Of a stretch of DNA of 6,066 nucleotides, positions 1 through 6,066 are shown piece after piece (the stretch's first letter is position 1; the number at the start of each line of letters is the position of its first letter). A model generated the notes under the pieces. The model saw only the letters and a list, made by a program, of their open reading frames with translations. It made no database searches and was not told the DNA's origin. This DNA comes from Flavobacteriales bacterium (GTDB lineage: Bacteria > Bacteroidota > Bacteroidia > Flavobacteriales_E > Vicingaceae), in the NCBI GenBank assembly GCA_003487525.1, contig DNDT01000176.1, positions 1-6,066 on the forward strand, given 5' to 3'. The position numbers were made by a program, and so were the translations under genes.

Positions 1-564
1 AAGCCTTTTCGCAATTCGCCGCAGTGGGGTATTCCCATACAATTGCTGACAAACAGACCAGAGATTCCGATCATCTGTGACATCAGCCACATCGCCGGCA
101 ATCCGGATTTATTTCCAAGTCTTGCGCAGAAAGCGATTGATTTGAACATGAACGGACTTCACATTGAAGTTCACCCTTCTCCTGCAAACGCGCTCAGCGA
201 TGCAAACCAACAAATTAAAGTGGAGCAATTGCAAAGCCTGCTTTCCGGTATCGAATGGAGAAGCCCTTCGACGGACAATCCCGATTTTCTTGTAACTCTT
301 CAGAATTTGAGGCAGGATATAAACGGTATTGACGATGCCCTCATTAAGAATTTTTTTAAACGAATGGAGATGATCCGCAAGATCGGAATCCTTAAAAAAG
401 GAAACCAGGTGACCATACTCCAGGTCGAACGCTGGAAGAAAATCGAAGAGCATTACATGACCGAAGGAAGGGCACTTGGACTCAGCGAGTCGTTTTTATC
501 GGAACTGCTTACCCTTATCCACGATGAATCCATGAGGATTCAATATGAGGTGATGAATTCCTGA
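1..564 (+). CDS. Bifunctional DAHP synthase / chorismate mutase (type II), 3' part only
   Basis: The reading frame is open from base 1 and ends at TGA 562-564, so 187 C-terminal residues are visible and the true start lies outside the window; the TTG at 43 is not a credible start because conserved sequence precedes it. Residues 1-72 are the end of a type I-beta DAHP synthase barrel, which condenses phosphoenolpyruvate with erythrose 4-phosphate in the first step of the shikimate pathway. Likely metal ligands are His30 in CDISHIAG (codon 88-90), Glu56 in IEVHP (166-168) and Asp67 in ALSDANQ (199-201), matching the family pattern. Residues from about 94 to 187 form an all-helical AroQ chorismate mutase domain (LRQDINGID, then KRMEMIRKIG, LQVERW and a final DESMRIQ), which converts chorismate to prephenate. 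This fusion order is common in Bacteroidota. Fusing the two activities may allow the mutase domain to sense prephenate or chorismate, but no regulatory site is visible here. The product should be cytoplasmic. Confidence 0.93.
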   Translation, partial: KPFRNSPQWGIPIQLLTNRPEIPIICDISHIAGNPDLFPSLAQKAIDLNMNGLHIEVHPSPANALSDANQQIKVEQLQSLLSGIEWRSPSTDNPDFLVTLQNLRQDINGIDDALIKNFFKRMEMIRKIGILKKGNQVTILQVERWKKIEEHYMTEGRALGLSESFLSELLTLIHDESMRIQYEVMNS

Positions 565-624
565 CTTAAATCTTAAACTTCCTCCCCTCTTTTCGAAATA
601 TTGTTTTAAAAAATCCTTGGACGT
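565..624. other. Convergent intergenic spacer, AT-rich, no clear terminator
   Basis: These 60 bases separate the convergent stops of the DAHP synthase/chorismate mutase gene and lipB. They contain two short perfect palindromes, TTTCGAAA (591-598) and TTTTAAAA (604-611), and a run of six T's on the minus strand just after a three-pair TCC-AA-GGA element (612-620). No stem is long or GC-rich enough to call an intrinsic terminator for either direction. Transcription probably ends here on both sides, but the sequence does not show how. Confidence 0.5.
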
Positions 625-1332
625 TCAATCATTTCTTTGAAGTGGCAAGATGAGCTGTGTGTTGTTCAGATCAAAGACTTGCTTAAATCGATTGATTACG
701 CGCTCGGTAATGTGCATGAAATATTGTTTTTCACCCAGTTCCTTTTGCATGGAAGTAACCCCCTTGTCGGTAAATCCGCACGGGTTTATATGATTAAAAT
801 AGCTCAGGTCCGTATTGATGTTAAAGGCAAAACCGTGCATGGTCACAAATCGGCTGCTGCGGATTCCGAGGGCACATATCTTTCTCACTTTGGCCGGATC
901 GCCGACGTCCAACCACACGCCCGAGGCCTTTTCCAACCTCTTTCCTGTGATTCCGTATTCATTCAGAACCTCAATAATGACCTGCTCAATGTTCTCAATA
1001 TATTTTGCCAGGCCAATATTCATCCGTTCCAGGTCAATGATCGGGTATCCGACCAACTGCCCGGGTCCGTGATAGGTAATGTCCCCTCCCCTGCTTGTGT
1101 GAAAGAATTCGGCTCCACTCTGTTTTGCCTGGGGAAGAAGATTTGATTCATCGCCGTTCTTACCAAGCGTATATACCGGAAGATGCTGGCAAAGAAACAT
1201 CTTGTCCGGTGAAGAACTTTTGCCGTTTTTACTCTTTTCGTCAAGCAGTAAATTGAAATACGCTTCCTGCATCTCAAGAACTTCCCCGTAAGATTTTAGT
1301 CCGATGTATTCAAAAACAAATCCGTCAACCAT
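625..1332 (-). CDS. lipB: Octanoyl-[ACP]:protein N-octanoyltransferase LipB
   Basis: The 235-residue protein has the usual LipB length or slightly more. LipB moves the octanoyl group from octanoyl-ACP to a lysine of lipoyl domains (pyruvate and 2-oxoglutarate dehydrogenases, glycine cleavage H protein); LipA then inserts sulfur. The diagnostic signature RGGDITYHGPGQLVGYPI spans residues 81-98. The catalytic pair is visible: Lys151 in RKICALGIR (codon 880-882) and Cys185 in INPCGF (codon 778-780), with HGFAFNINTDL at 166-176. It should be cytoplasmic; no signal peptide or membrane segment is seen. The ATG at 1330-1332 starts one base after the stop of the upstream C45-family gene and has no recognisable Shine-Dalgarno sequence, so translation is probably coupled. 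No promoter of its own is evident. It is the last gene of the minus-strand block and converges with the aromatic pathway gene 60 bases away. Confidence 0.97.
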   Translation of the reverse strand: MVDGFVFEYIGLKSYGEVLEMQEAYFNLLLDEKSKNGKSSSPDKMFLCQHLPVYTLGKNGDESNLLPQAKQSGAEFFHTSRGGDITYHGPGQLVGYPIIDLERMNIGLAKYIENIEQVIIEVLNEYGITGKRLEKASGVWLDVGDPAKVRKICALGIRSSRFVTMHGFAFNINTDLSYFNHINPCGFTDKGVTSMQKELGEKQYFMHITERVINRFKQVFDLNNTQLILPLQRND

Positions 1333-1333
1333 T

Positions 1334-2326
1334 TTACAAGGTTAGTTTATTCCCTACATTACTGCTTATCTGAATCATGTCTTTCCGTTCGGTAAAATTG
1401 TCAAAGGACTGCGTGTAACTCAGGCTGTGCCAGTACAGGTTCATGTTGAGGGCAGATGCGTCGTACAAGGCCGTATATAGGGTTCCGAACCGTTTTCTGT
1501 AATTTGTGTTAAACAAAGGCGGCTCTAAAAATTTTTGTACCATGCTTTGCCTCGTTTCGTCAGGATTTAACCAGCATTGATCAAGAAATTGTTTGCGCTC
1601 CAACGTTTTGGAAACCACTGCGTAATCAGGCCATTCGATATCGTGTTGATGGTTTGTTCCGGCCGCCCAGTGCGTAATTTCGGTCGGTCGGTCGGGGCTC
1701 AGGTAAACGGTGAAGAATTCTGAATTTTTGTCGATTAGTGTCACGTTGTACGACATGTGAACCGGGATTCGAATCAACACCTCGATGGCGTCGTGAACGT
1801 TGCCGCAGGTTTCCAGAATGTAGCGCAAAATGAGTGGTATCCCGACCCCCGTTCCCGTGACTTTTCGACCTCCGAATGTCAGTGAAGCAATAAGTCCGTC
1901 AGCGTTGATGCCGTCGAGAAGTCCCCAGCTGCTGTCCGATGTGCCAATCACCGGCTTTAACCATTCGCTCTTGAGGATCATCCCCTCAAAAAGTTCAATT
2001 CCGTAATCGTAGTTCCGGATCAGGGCAGGTCCATCTTTTACCCAGGCAAGCTGGGAGCATCCTGACATATACGGCGGTGGGCACCACTGACTTAAAAACC
2101 GGGACTCAAGGTCACCACCTACGACCAACTCACACAAGTCCTGATAAACCGGAAAAAGTTCAGGCATGTATTTCTCAAAGGATTCCGCACTGCTGCTGTA
2201 TCCGGGGCGCTCTTCCGATCCTTCGGAAAGAAACCACTGCTTATAGAAAGGCCAGTTTTTTTGGAAGCGGCGTTTCCACTTCTCACCGGGTTTGGATTCT
2301 GATATGGATCGGACAATTATGAACAT
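1334..2326 (-). CDS. C45-family Ntn-hydrolase, acyl-CoA:6-aminopenicillanate acyltransferase-like
   Basis: The 330-residue protein resembles the C45 peptidase/penicillin acyltransferase family. These enzymes are made as proproteins that cut themselves before an internal cysteine, which then serves as the N-terminal nucleophile for transferring or hydrolysing acyl groups on amines. The likely cleavage site is Gly89/Cys90 in MSGCSQLAW (Cys codon 2057-2059), giving a chain of about 89 residues and one of about 241. Other family-like elements are RNYDY (104-108) after the nucleophile strand, LLDGINADGLIASLTFGG (137-154), the helix VGIPLILRYILETCG (161-175), HMSYNVTLIDK (190-200) and GTNHQ (223-227). 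No signal peptide is apparent, so it should be cytoplasmic. An in-frame stop at 2339-2341 limits the start to the ATG at 2324-2326; no Shine-Dalgarno is seen. It follows the ATP-grasp gene by 41 bases and touches lipB. The substrate is unknown; family similarity does not imply a role with beta-lactams. Confidence 0.85.
   Translation of the reverse strand: MFIIVRSISESKPGEKWKRRFQKNWPFYKQWFLSEGSEERPGYSSSAESFEKYMPELFPVYQDLCELVVGGDLESRFLSQWCPPPYMSGCSQLAWVKDGPALIRNYDYGIELFEGMILKSEWLKPVIGTSDSSWGLLDGINADGLIASLTFGGRKVTGTGVGIPLILRYILETCGNVHDAIEVLIRIPVHMSYNVTLIDKNSEFFTVYLSPDRPTEITHWAAGTNHQHDIEWPDYAVVSKTLERKQFLDQCWLNPDETRQSMVQKFLEPPLFNTNYRKRFGTLYTALYDASALNMNLYWHSLSYTQSFDNFTERKDMIQISSNVGNKLTL
1681..1695. 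repeat. Short tandem tetranucleotide run (CGGT, 3.75 copies)
   Basis: The bases CGGTCGGTCGGTCGG lie inside the C45-family gene, where the minus strand encodes the SPDRPTE region (residues 210-216). Loss or gain of one unit would shift the frame and break the protein. The run is short, so it may be only a chance result of Arg, Pro and Thr codon choice; no phase variation is claimed. Confidence 0.45.
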
Positions 2327-2367
2327 AGGAAGACTGAGTCAAAGCAGAGGCAAAAATACCAATTGAA

Positions 2368-3867
2368 TTACATCATTTTGAATCCTCCAATTTCTGCTGC
2401 TTTCTTTTCCAGCTGAGGTAGATTTTCGGGAACTTCAGCCTTGAATTCAGCCCTAATTTTGCTTATCCAGTTTTTGGCGCGATCGGTAAGTTCAAACTCA
2501 TCAGTCATCAACCTGCCTCTGACAACAAGTATCCCAAGATCCGCGCCTTCATACCAGTAGTCTCCTTTCTGTAAAATCCTCAGGAAAAAGCCTTCCTTTT
2601 CACTCTCCACCGCTCTTCTGTGACTATCCATCCTGGAAAAAACAATGTTTCCGCTGCTGTCCATTTCATAGATACCGCTCTTTGGAGCATGTGTAACCAG
2701 TCCAATGCTCTTTTCGGTGTGCTTTATGACAAGTTGACCCCAATTGTCAATGTTCTCAGGTTTCGACCATCTGCGGTTTATTTCACTTACACTGTACCTT
2801 GAATCAACATCCATCCACTGAAGAATATGAAACAGGAAAAGAGGGATGTCCGCCAACGCAAACACGGCGTGGTTGGTTATGGAACTCGCTCCCGTAATCC
2901 TCGGATTGAGCTCACCAAGATAAATTTCATTTGTTTCCTCTTCAATCAAAAAGTCAAGCTCAAAGTACCCCTTATACCCTTCCTTCTTAAGTTGATCCCC
3001 GAATAATTTGGTGTACTTTTTTGCTTTTTTCCTGATTCCTTTGGTAAATACATCCGGGTATATTTCATTCCCGCACCAACCACCTTTGTACGGAGTCAGC
3101 TCCTTAAACCCAACCAATTCGGTCATCAGCGGGGCAACGATGGTTCCGTTCCTGGTCACACAGGCTTCCACGGCGGCACCCCTGCAATTGATGCGCTTCA
3201 TGACCTTAACTTCCTCTTCTTTTTCGATTTCGTCCTTGTATTTGTCGTACTCCTTTTCGTTTGACACAAAGAACGTGGTATGTCCGGAATCACCAAAAGG
3301 GGTTTGAATCACCAAATCATTGCCCAGTTTTTTCGAAATCTTGAGCAAGTGCTGATAGCCATTTACCTTGCTAAGTACATAAGGCACACATTGAACGCCT
3401 GCTTTCTCGGCAATTCTGTTTGTCACGACCTTGTTATCGAGGTGAGTTCTCAGTTTTGCCGCAGGAAACATAACTTCCAGTCCCAAACGCCCGGCCAACT
3501 TTTCCGTTTCTTCATCAAACATCAGGAAAAGCGCTTTTGGTTTTCCACCTCTCTTTTTAATGTAATCTCCAACCTCCTTGTGCTCGAGCAAGTAATTATT
3601 GATCTCCTCAATGCTCTCGAATTCCGGATTTTCTTTTTGTTTCGGTGAAAAGACATTTGGATGTTCACCATCAAAGCAATCAATGTAGGTGATAAACTTG
3701 AATCCCTTCACCCATTCGTCGGCACCAAGAAGATTAAAATTGGTGGCACTGATAAAATAAATGGGTGTTTCATTCATGTAAAAATATCGCCGTATGTCGG
3801 AAATACCGCGTAGAATTCTGATTTGTTCGGTTCTGCTCAGGACAGATTTAATACTCTTTTTAGTCAT
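2368..3867 (-). CDS. ATP-grasp family ligase-like protein (biotin carboxylase-like)
   Basis: This 499-residue protein has the architecture of an ATP-grasp carboxylate ligase. An N-terminal Rossmann-like pre-ATP-grasp region spans about residues 34-140. The ATP-grasp core begins near LDNKVVTNRIAEKAGV (143-158), has a nucleotide-binding glycine loop QTPFGDSGHTTFFV (188-201), a hinge strand around VKVMKRI (220-226) and the Mg-ATP ligand block, with Glu303, Asp305, Glu319 (codon 2911-2913), Asn321 (2905-2907) and Arg323 in GELNPRITGAS. Such enzymes activate a carboxylate as an acyl phosphate and join it to an amine or similar nucleophile. Automatic pipelines may call it biotin carboxylase, but no biotin carrier or carboxyltransferase gene lies nearby and the 150-residue C-terminal part is not the usual one. 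The ATG overlaps the decarboxylase stop by 8 bases, and a weak GGAAG (minus strand, 3877-3881) precedes it, supporting this start and translational coupling. The product is cytoplasmic; its substrates are unknown. Confidence 0.85.
   Translation of the reverse strand: MTKKSIKSVLSRTEQIRILRGISDIRRYFYMNETPIYFISATNFNLLGADEWVKGFKFITYIDCFDGEHPNVFSPKQKENPEFESIEEINNYLLEHKEVGDYIKKRGGKPKALFLMFDEETEKLAGRLGLEVMFPAAKLRTHLDNKVVTNRIAEKAGVQCVPYVLSKVNGYQHLLKISKKLGNDLVIQTPFGDSGHTTFFVSNEKEYDKYKDEIEKEEEVKVMKRINCRGAAVEACVTRNGTIVAPLMTELVGFKELTPYKGGWCGNEIYPDVFTKGIRKKAKKYTKLFGDQLKKEGYKGYFELDFLIEEETNEIYLGELNPRITGASSITNHAVFALADIPLFLFHILQWMDVDSRYSVSEINRRWSKPENIDNWGQLVIKHTEKSIGLVTHAPKSGIYEMDSSGNIVFSRMDSHRRAVESEKEGFFLRILQKGDYWYEGADLGILVVRGRLMTDEFELTDRAKNWISKIRAEFKAEVPENLPQLEKKAAEIGGFKMM
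3860..3867 (-). other. 8-base overlap of decarboxylase stop and ATP-grasp start
   Basis: On the minus strand the bases ATGACTAA contain both the ATG of the ATP-grasp gene and the TAA of the decarboxylase gene, in different frames. A weak GGAAG lies nine bases upstream of the ATG, within the decarboxylase coding sequence. This arrangement usually means ribosomes finishing the first gene restart on the second, so the two proteins are likely made together. Confidence 0.8.
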
Positions 3868-6066
3868 GATTTAATACTTCCGGTTTAAAAACTTTGAACC
3901 CCAGTTTTGGATTATAGCTGTGTATTTCTTTTACGTCCAGGGCTTTAATGAATTCCAGTATTTCGGACGTAACAACCTGACCCGGGACCAGAATCGGAAA
4001 TCCGGGTGGATAGGGTATTACAAAAGAAGCAGCTACAACTTCCTGGTTGTTTGCAACTGCGGCAATGCATTCATCAAGCTTCAGGAAATGGTAGTTTTCT
4101 TCGTTATATGCAAGAAAATAGGGAATTCGAATTTTGCCTTCGATCGATTTAGCGGATGGGGTAAATGCTTTATGAAAATGACTGAAGTCAGGAAGTGGTG
4201 GAAGCTCAAGAGTGAGCGACCGGACCGTTTTTTCATGCAGCCTGAGCTCTTCACTATTGAATGCCTTCTCGCGTTCATCCATCTGCTTGGCAATTTTAAT
4301 CAACACCCCCAATAACTGAACACAAGAGCTTCGGGTAGTACCGATATTCGTCATGAACAAGACCGTATTCCTGGTAGTCTTGTTGATTTGAATGCCAAAC
4401 TGATCCATCAGGAAGTCTTTCTTGAACACGTCGCCATCGACTCCTGTTCTTCCGATAAAAATGTTGATTTTGGTCGGATCCAGTACAAATTCGTCTTTTT
4501 CCCAGGCATCTTCCATATTGTTCCAACCCGTATCTGCTTCGTAATATTTTTTCAGACCGGATTCACGGTACTTTTGAGGTATAAATTCCTCGACGGTAAC
4601 CACTTCAAAGTATTTTTTCAGCATCGGGTGGTCGGTGATTTTTGATCTGAGTATCATCGCCCGTTCAATGGATTTTTCAACCATTTCATTTCCCTCGAGT
4701 TCGACCTGCCTCCTTCCCACATCAAGAGAAGCAAGTATCTGATACGAGGGCGAAGTGGATGTATGCGTCATGTAGGCTTCAAAAAAGGAATCCTCCACCT
4801 TTCGGTTGAATTCTTCGTCGAATATGTGAATCATCGATCCCTGACGAAGACTCGTCAGTGTCTTGTGTGTCGATTGGGTAACGTATACTCTGACTTTTTT
4901 GTCGCTGCCTTCTTTTTGATATTTCTTGTATAGTTTCTGTGCAGCCCCCATTCCGGTCCGTTGCCTGTATGTCTTGTTGAAATAAGCAAATCCGAACCAG
5001 GCCTCGTCCCACATAAAAATCATGTCTTTTTTAATCTCCAGAATTTCGGACATGATTCGTTCTGTATTATACACGATTCCATCAAAAGTGCAATTTGTCA
5101 AGATCAGCATTTTTACCTTGTCCAACTTGCCCTCTTTCTTGAAACGAAGCATCGTGTCCTTGATTGTTTTTAACCTCACCCCACCATACATGCTGTATTT
5201 TTCGATGGGGTATGAATCCAGGTAAACCACATGTGCACCGGACAGCACCATGGCGTAATGATGGGACTTATGGCAGTCGCGGTCAATGAGAACGATGTCG
5301 TCGGGCTGGATTATGGCCTGTAGTACAATTTTGTTTGCGGTGGATGTTCCATTGGTGACAAAGAAGGTTCGCATGGCTCCAAAAGCCCTTGCCGCAAACT
5401 CTTGCGCCTTTTTGAGGGGTCCCGTTGGCTGCAGAAGGGAATCAAGTCCTCCGGTGGTGGCAGAGGTTTCGGCGAGAAATATATTTCTGCCATAGAAATC
5501 ACTCATTTCCTGTATCCAGTTGGACTTAAAAATGGAATTACCCCTCGAAATCGGCATGGCATGAAAGACCCCTGTTGGTTGCTGACTGTAGTTCTTTAAT
5601 GCGGTGAAGAAGGGTGTCGCGAACCTCGCCTGAATACCTTTGATGATGCTCAAATGCAGGTCCTGAAGATCTTCCTGTCGATAAAAAATACGCCTGAAAT
5701 TTTCATGAATCTCATCGTTTATGTCGTCCAGAGAAGTATCCGTCACAAGGTACAAATCAAGTTCCGGCCTGAATTGCTTGAACACTCCTCCCAATACAGG
5801 TCCTATTTCAGATTCAAGGGTATCTTCGCAATTGATTTTATCGAGGTGGGCGATGAATGGATTGATCGGGTCGAGATTGTTCTTTGATTTATACGGAAAA
5901 CCGTAGCGTATTACACAGCTCTGGATATACGGATTGAATAAAATGGCAATCAGTGCATCCTGAAAGCTTCGGGCAACAACCAGATCATACCTGAACTTTT
6001 CCTCGTCTTCCTTCAATTTGCCAAATACCTGACGCAATTCCACTTCTTCTTCGTCATCCTTAAGCA
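3860..6066 (-). CDS. PLP-dependent Orn/Lys/Arg decarboxylase family enzyme, 5' end outside window
   Basis: This is a fold-type I PLP enzyme of the bacterial inducible-type ornithine/lysine/arginine decarboxylase family. The family removes the alpha-carboxylate from a basic amino acid to give putrescine, cadaverine or agmatine. Residues are counted from the GTG at 6041-6043. The phosphate loop is NGTSTANK (231-238), the ring-stacking His258 lies in DRDCHKS, Asp346 in MWDEAWFGF contacts the pyridine nitrogen, and the Schiff-base lysine is Lys394 in TQSTHKTLTS (codon 4862-4864). AYMTHTSTSPSY (423-434) and PYPPGFPILVPGQ (677-689) are further family hallmarks. Residues 1 to about 150 match the position of the N-terminal wing/linker region. 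The frame stays open past the GTG to the window edge (734 residues visible), reading an acidic KDDEEEVE stretch, so the real start probably lies upstream. Substrate choice cannot be read; aminotransferase labels for this family are generic. It is the first visible gene of the block. Confidence 0.9.
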   Translation of the reverse strand, partial: LKDDEEEVELRQVFGKLKEDEEKFRYDLVVARSFQDALIAILFNPYIQSCVIRYGFPYKSKNNLDPINPFIAHLDKINCEDTLESEIGPVLGGVFKQFRPELDLYLVTDTSLDDINDEIHENFRRIFYRQEDLQDLHLSIIKGIQARFATPFFTALKNYSQQPTGVFHAMPISRGNSIFKSNWIQEMSDFYGRNIFLAETSATTGGLDSLLQPTGPLKKAQEFAARAFGAMRTFFVTNGTSTANKIVLQAIIQPDDIVLIDRDCHKSHHYAMVLSGAHVVYLDSYPIEKYSMYGGVRLKTIKDTMLRFKKEGKLDKVKMLILTNCTFDGIVYNTERIMSEILEIKKDMIFMWDEAWFGFAYFNKTYRQRTGMGAAQKLYKKYQKEGSDKKVRVYVTQSTHKTLTSLRQGSMIHIFDEEFNRKVEDSFFEAYMTHTSTSPSYQILASLDVGRRQVELEGNEMVEKSIERAMILRSKITDHPMLKKYFEVVTVEEFIPQKYRESGLKKYYEADTGWNNMEDAWEKDEFVLDPTKINIFIGRTGVDGDVFKKDFLMDQFGIQINKTTRNTVLFMTNIGTTRSSCVQLLGVLIKIAKQMDEREKAFNSEELRLHEKTVRSLTLELPPLPDFSHFHKAFTPSAKSIEGKIRIPYFLAYNEENYHFLKLDECIAAVANNQEVVAASFVIPYPPGFPILVPGQVVTSEILEFIKALDVKEIHSYNPKLGFKVFKPEVLNHD

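Noticed and set aside
591..620. Possible bidirectional terminator between the convergent genes
   Set aside because: Only short AT palindromes and a three-pair element next to a T run are present, so no stable stem can be drawn.
637..1146. A 169-codon open frame on the plus strand opposite lipB
   Set aside because: It lies wholly inside lipB, whose catalytic motifs are unmistakable. Its translation shows no recognisable domain, and it is best explained as an antisense shadow.
2371..2391. A GGAGG Shine-Dalgarno-like stretch followed by ATGATG on the minus strand just before the ATP-grasp stop
   Set aside because: Both ATGs are in the ATP-grasp frame and run straight into its TAA, so they cannot start the C45 gene. 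That gene's frame is closed by a stop at 2339-2341.
3280..3648. A 122-codon open frame on the plus strand opposite the ATP-grasp gene
   Set aside because: It is fully nested in a gene with clear ATP-grasp motifs and shows no family motif or upstream signal of its own.
2368..3867. Naming the ATP-grasp gene as biotin carboxylase (accC)
   Set aside because: Only the general ATP-grasp fold is supported. There is no biotin carrier or carboxyltransferase gene in the window, and the C-terminal part looks different.
6041..6043. GTG as the true start of the decarboxylase
   Set aside because: The frame remains open to the window edge, the preceding codons read as an acidic stretch continuous with the protein, and no start signals are seen, so the gene is better treated as partial.

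Overview
The window most resembles a chromosomal segment from a member of the Bacteroidota, perhaps of the Cytophagales/Flavobacteriia kind. Three things suggest this: a DAHP synthase of the type I-beta class fused to a C-terminal AroQ-type chorismate mutase, an arrangement typical of that phylum; starts with little or no Shine-Dalgarno sequence; and moderate GC content. This assignment comes from reading the sequence, not from a database match. Coding density is high. The only non-coding stretches are 565-624, 2327-2367 and the single base 1333. No tRNA, rRNA, CRISPR array, insertion sequence or prophage gene was seen.

Layout. Positions 1-564 (+) hold the 3' part of the bifunctional DAHP synthase/chorismate mutase gene, whose 5' end lies outside the window. 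It converges on a four-gene minus-strand block that fills the rest. In transcription order, this block contains: (i) a large PLP-dependent Orn/Lys/Arg decarboxylase-family enzyme (3860-6066, 5' end outside the window); (ii) an ATP-grasp ligase-like protein (2368-3867) overlapping it by 8 bases; (iii) a C45/acyl-CoA:6-aminopenicillanate acyltransferase-like Ntn-hydrolase (1334-2326) after a 41-base gap; and (iv) lipB, octanoyl-ACP:protein octanoyltransferase (625-1332), one base after the stop of (iii).

How the genes may work together. The decarboxylase, ATP-grasp and C45 genes carry the chemistries expected of a small amine/amide pathway. The decarboxylase would turn a basic amino acid into an amine, the ATP-grasp enzyme would form an amide or peptide bond, and the Ntn enzyme would transfer or hydrolyse an acyl or aminoacyl group. 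No substrate can be read from the sequence, so the pathway is a hypothesis. It is the most interesting content of the window. LipB is a housekeeping lipoate-assembly enzyme, and its place at the end of the operon may be simple co-transcription. The aroG-type/chorismate mutase gene belongs to aromatic amino acid biosynthesis and is a separate convergent unit.
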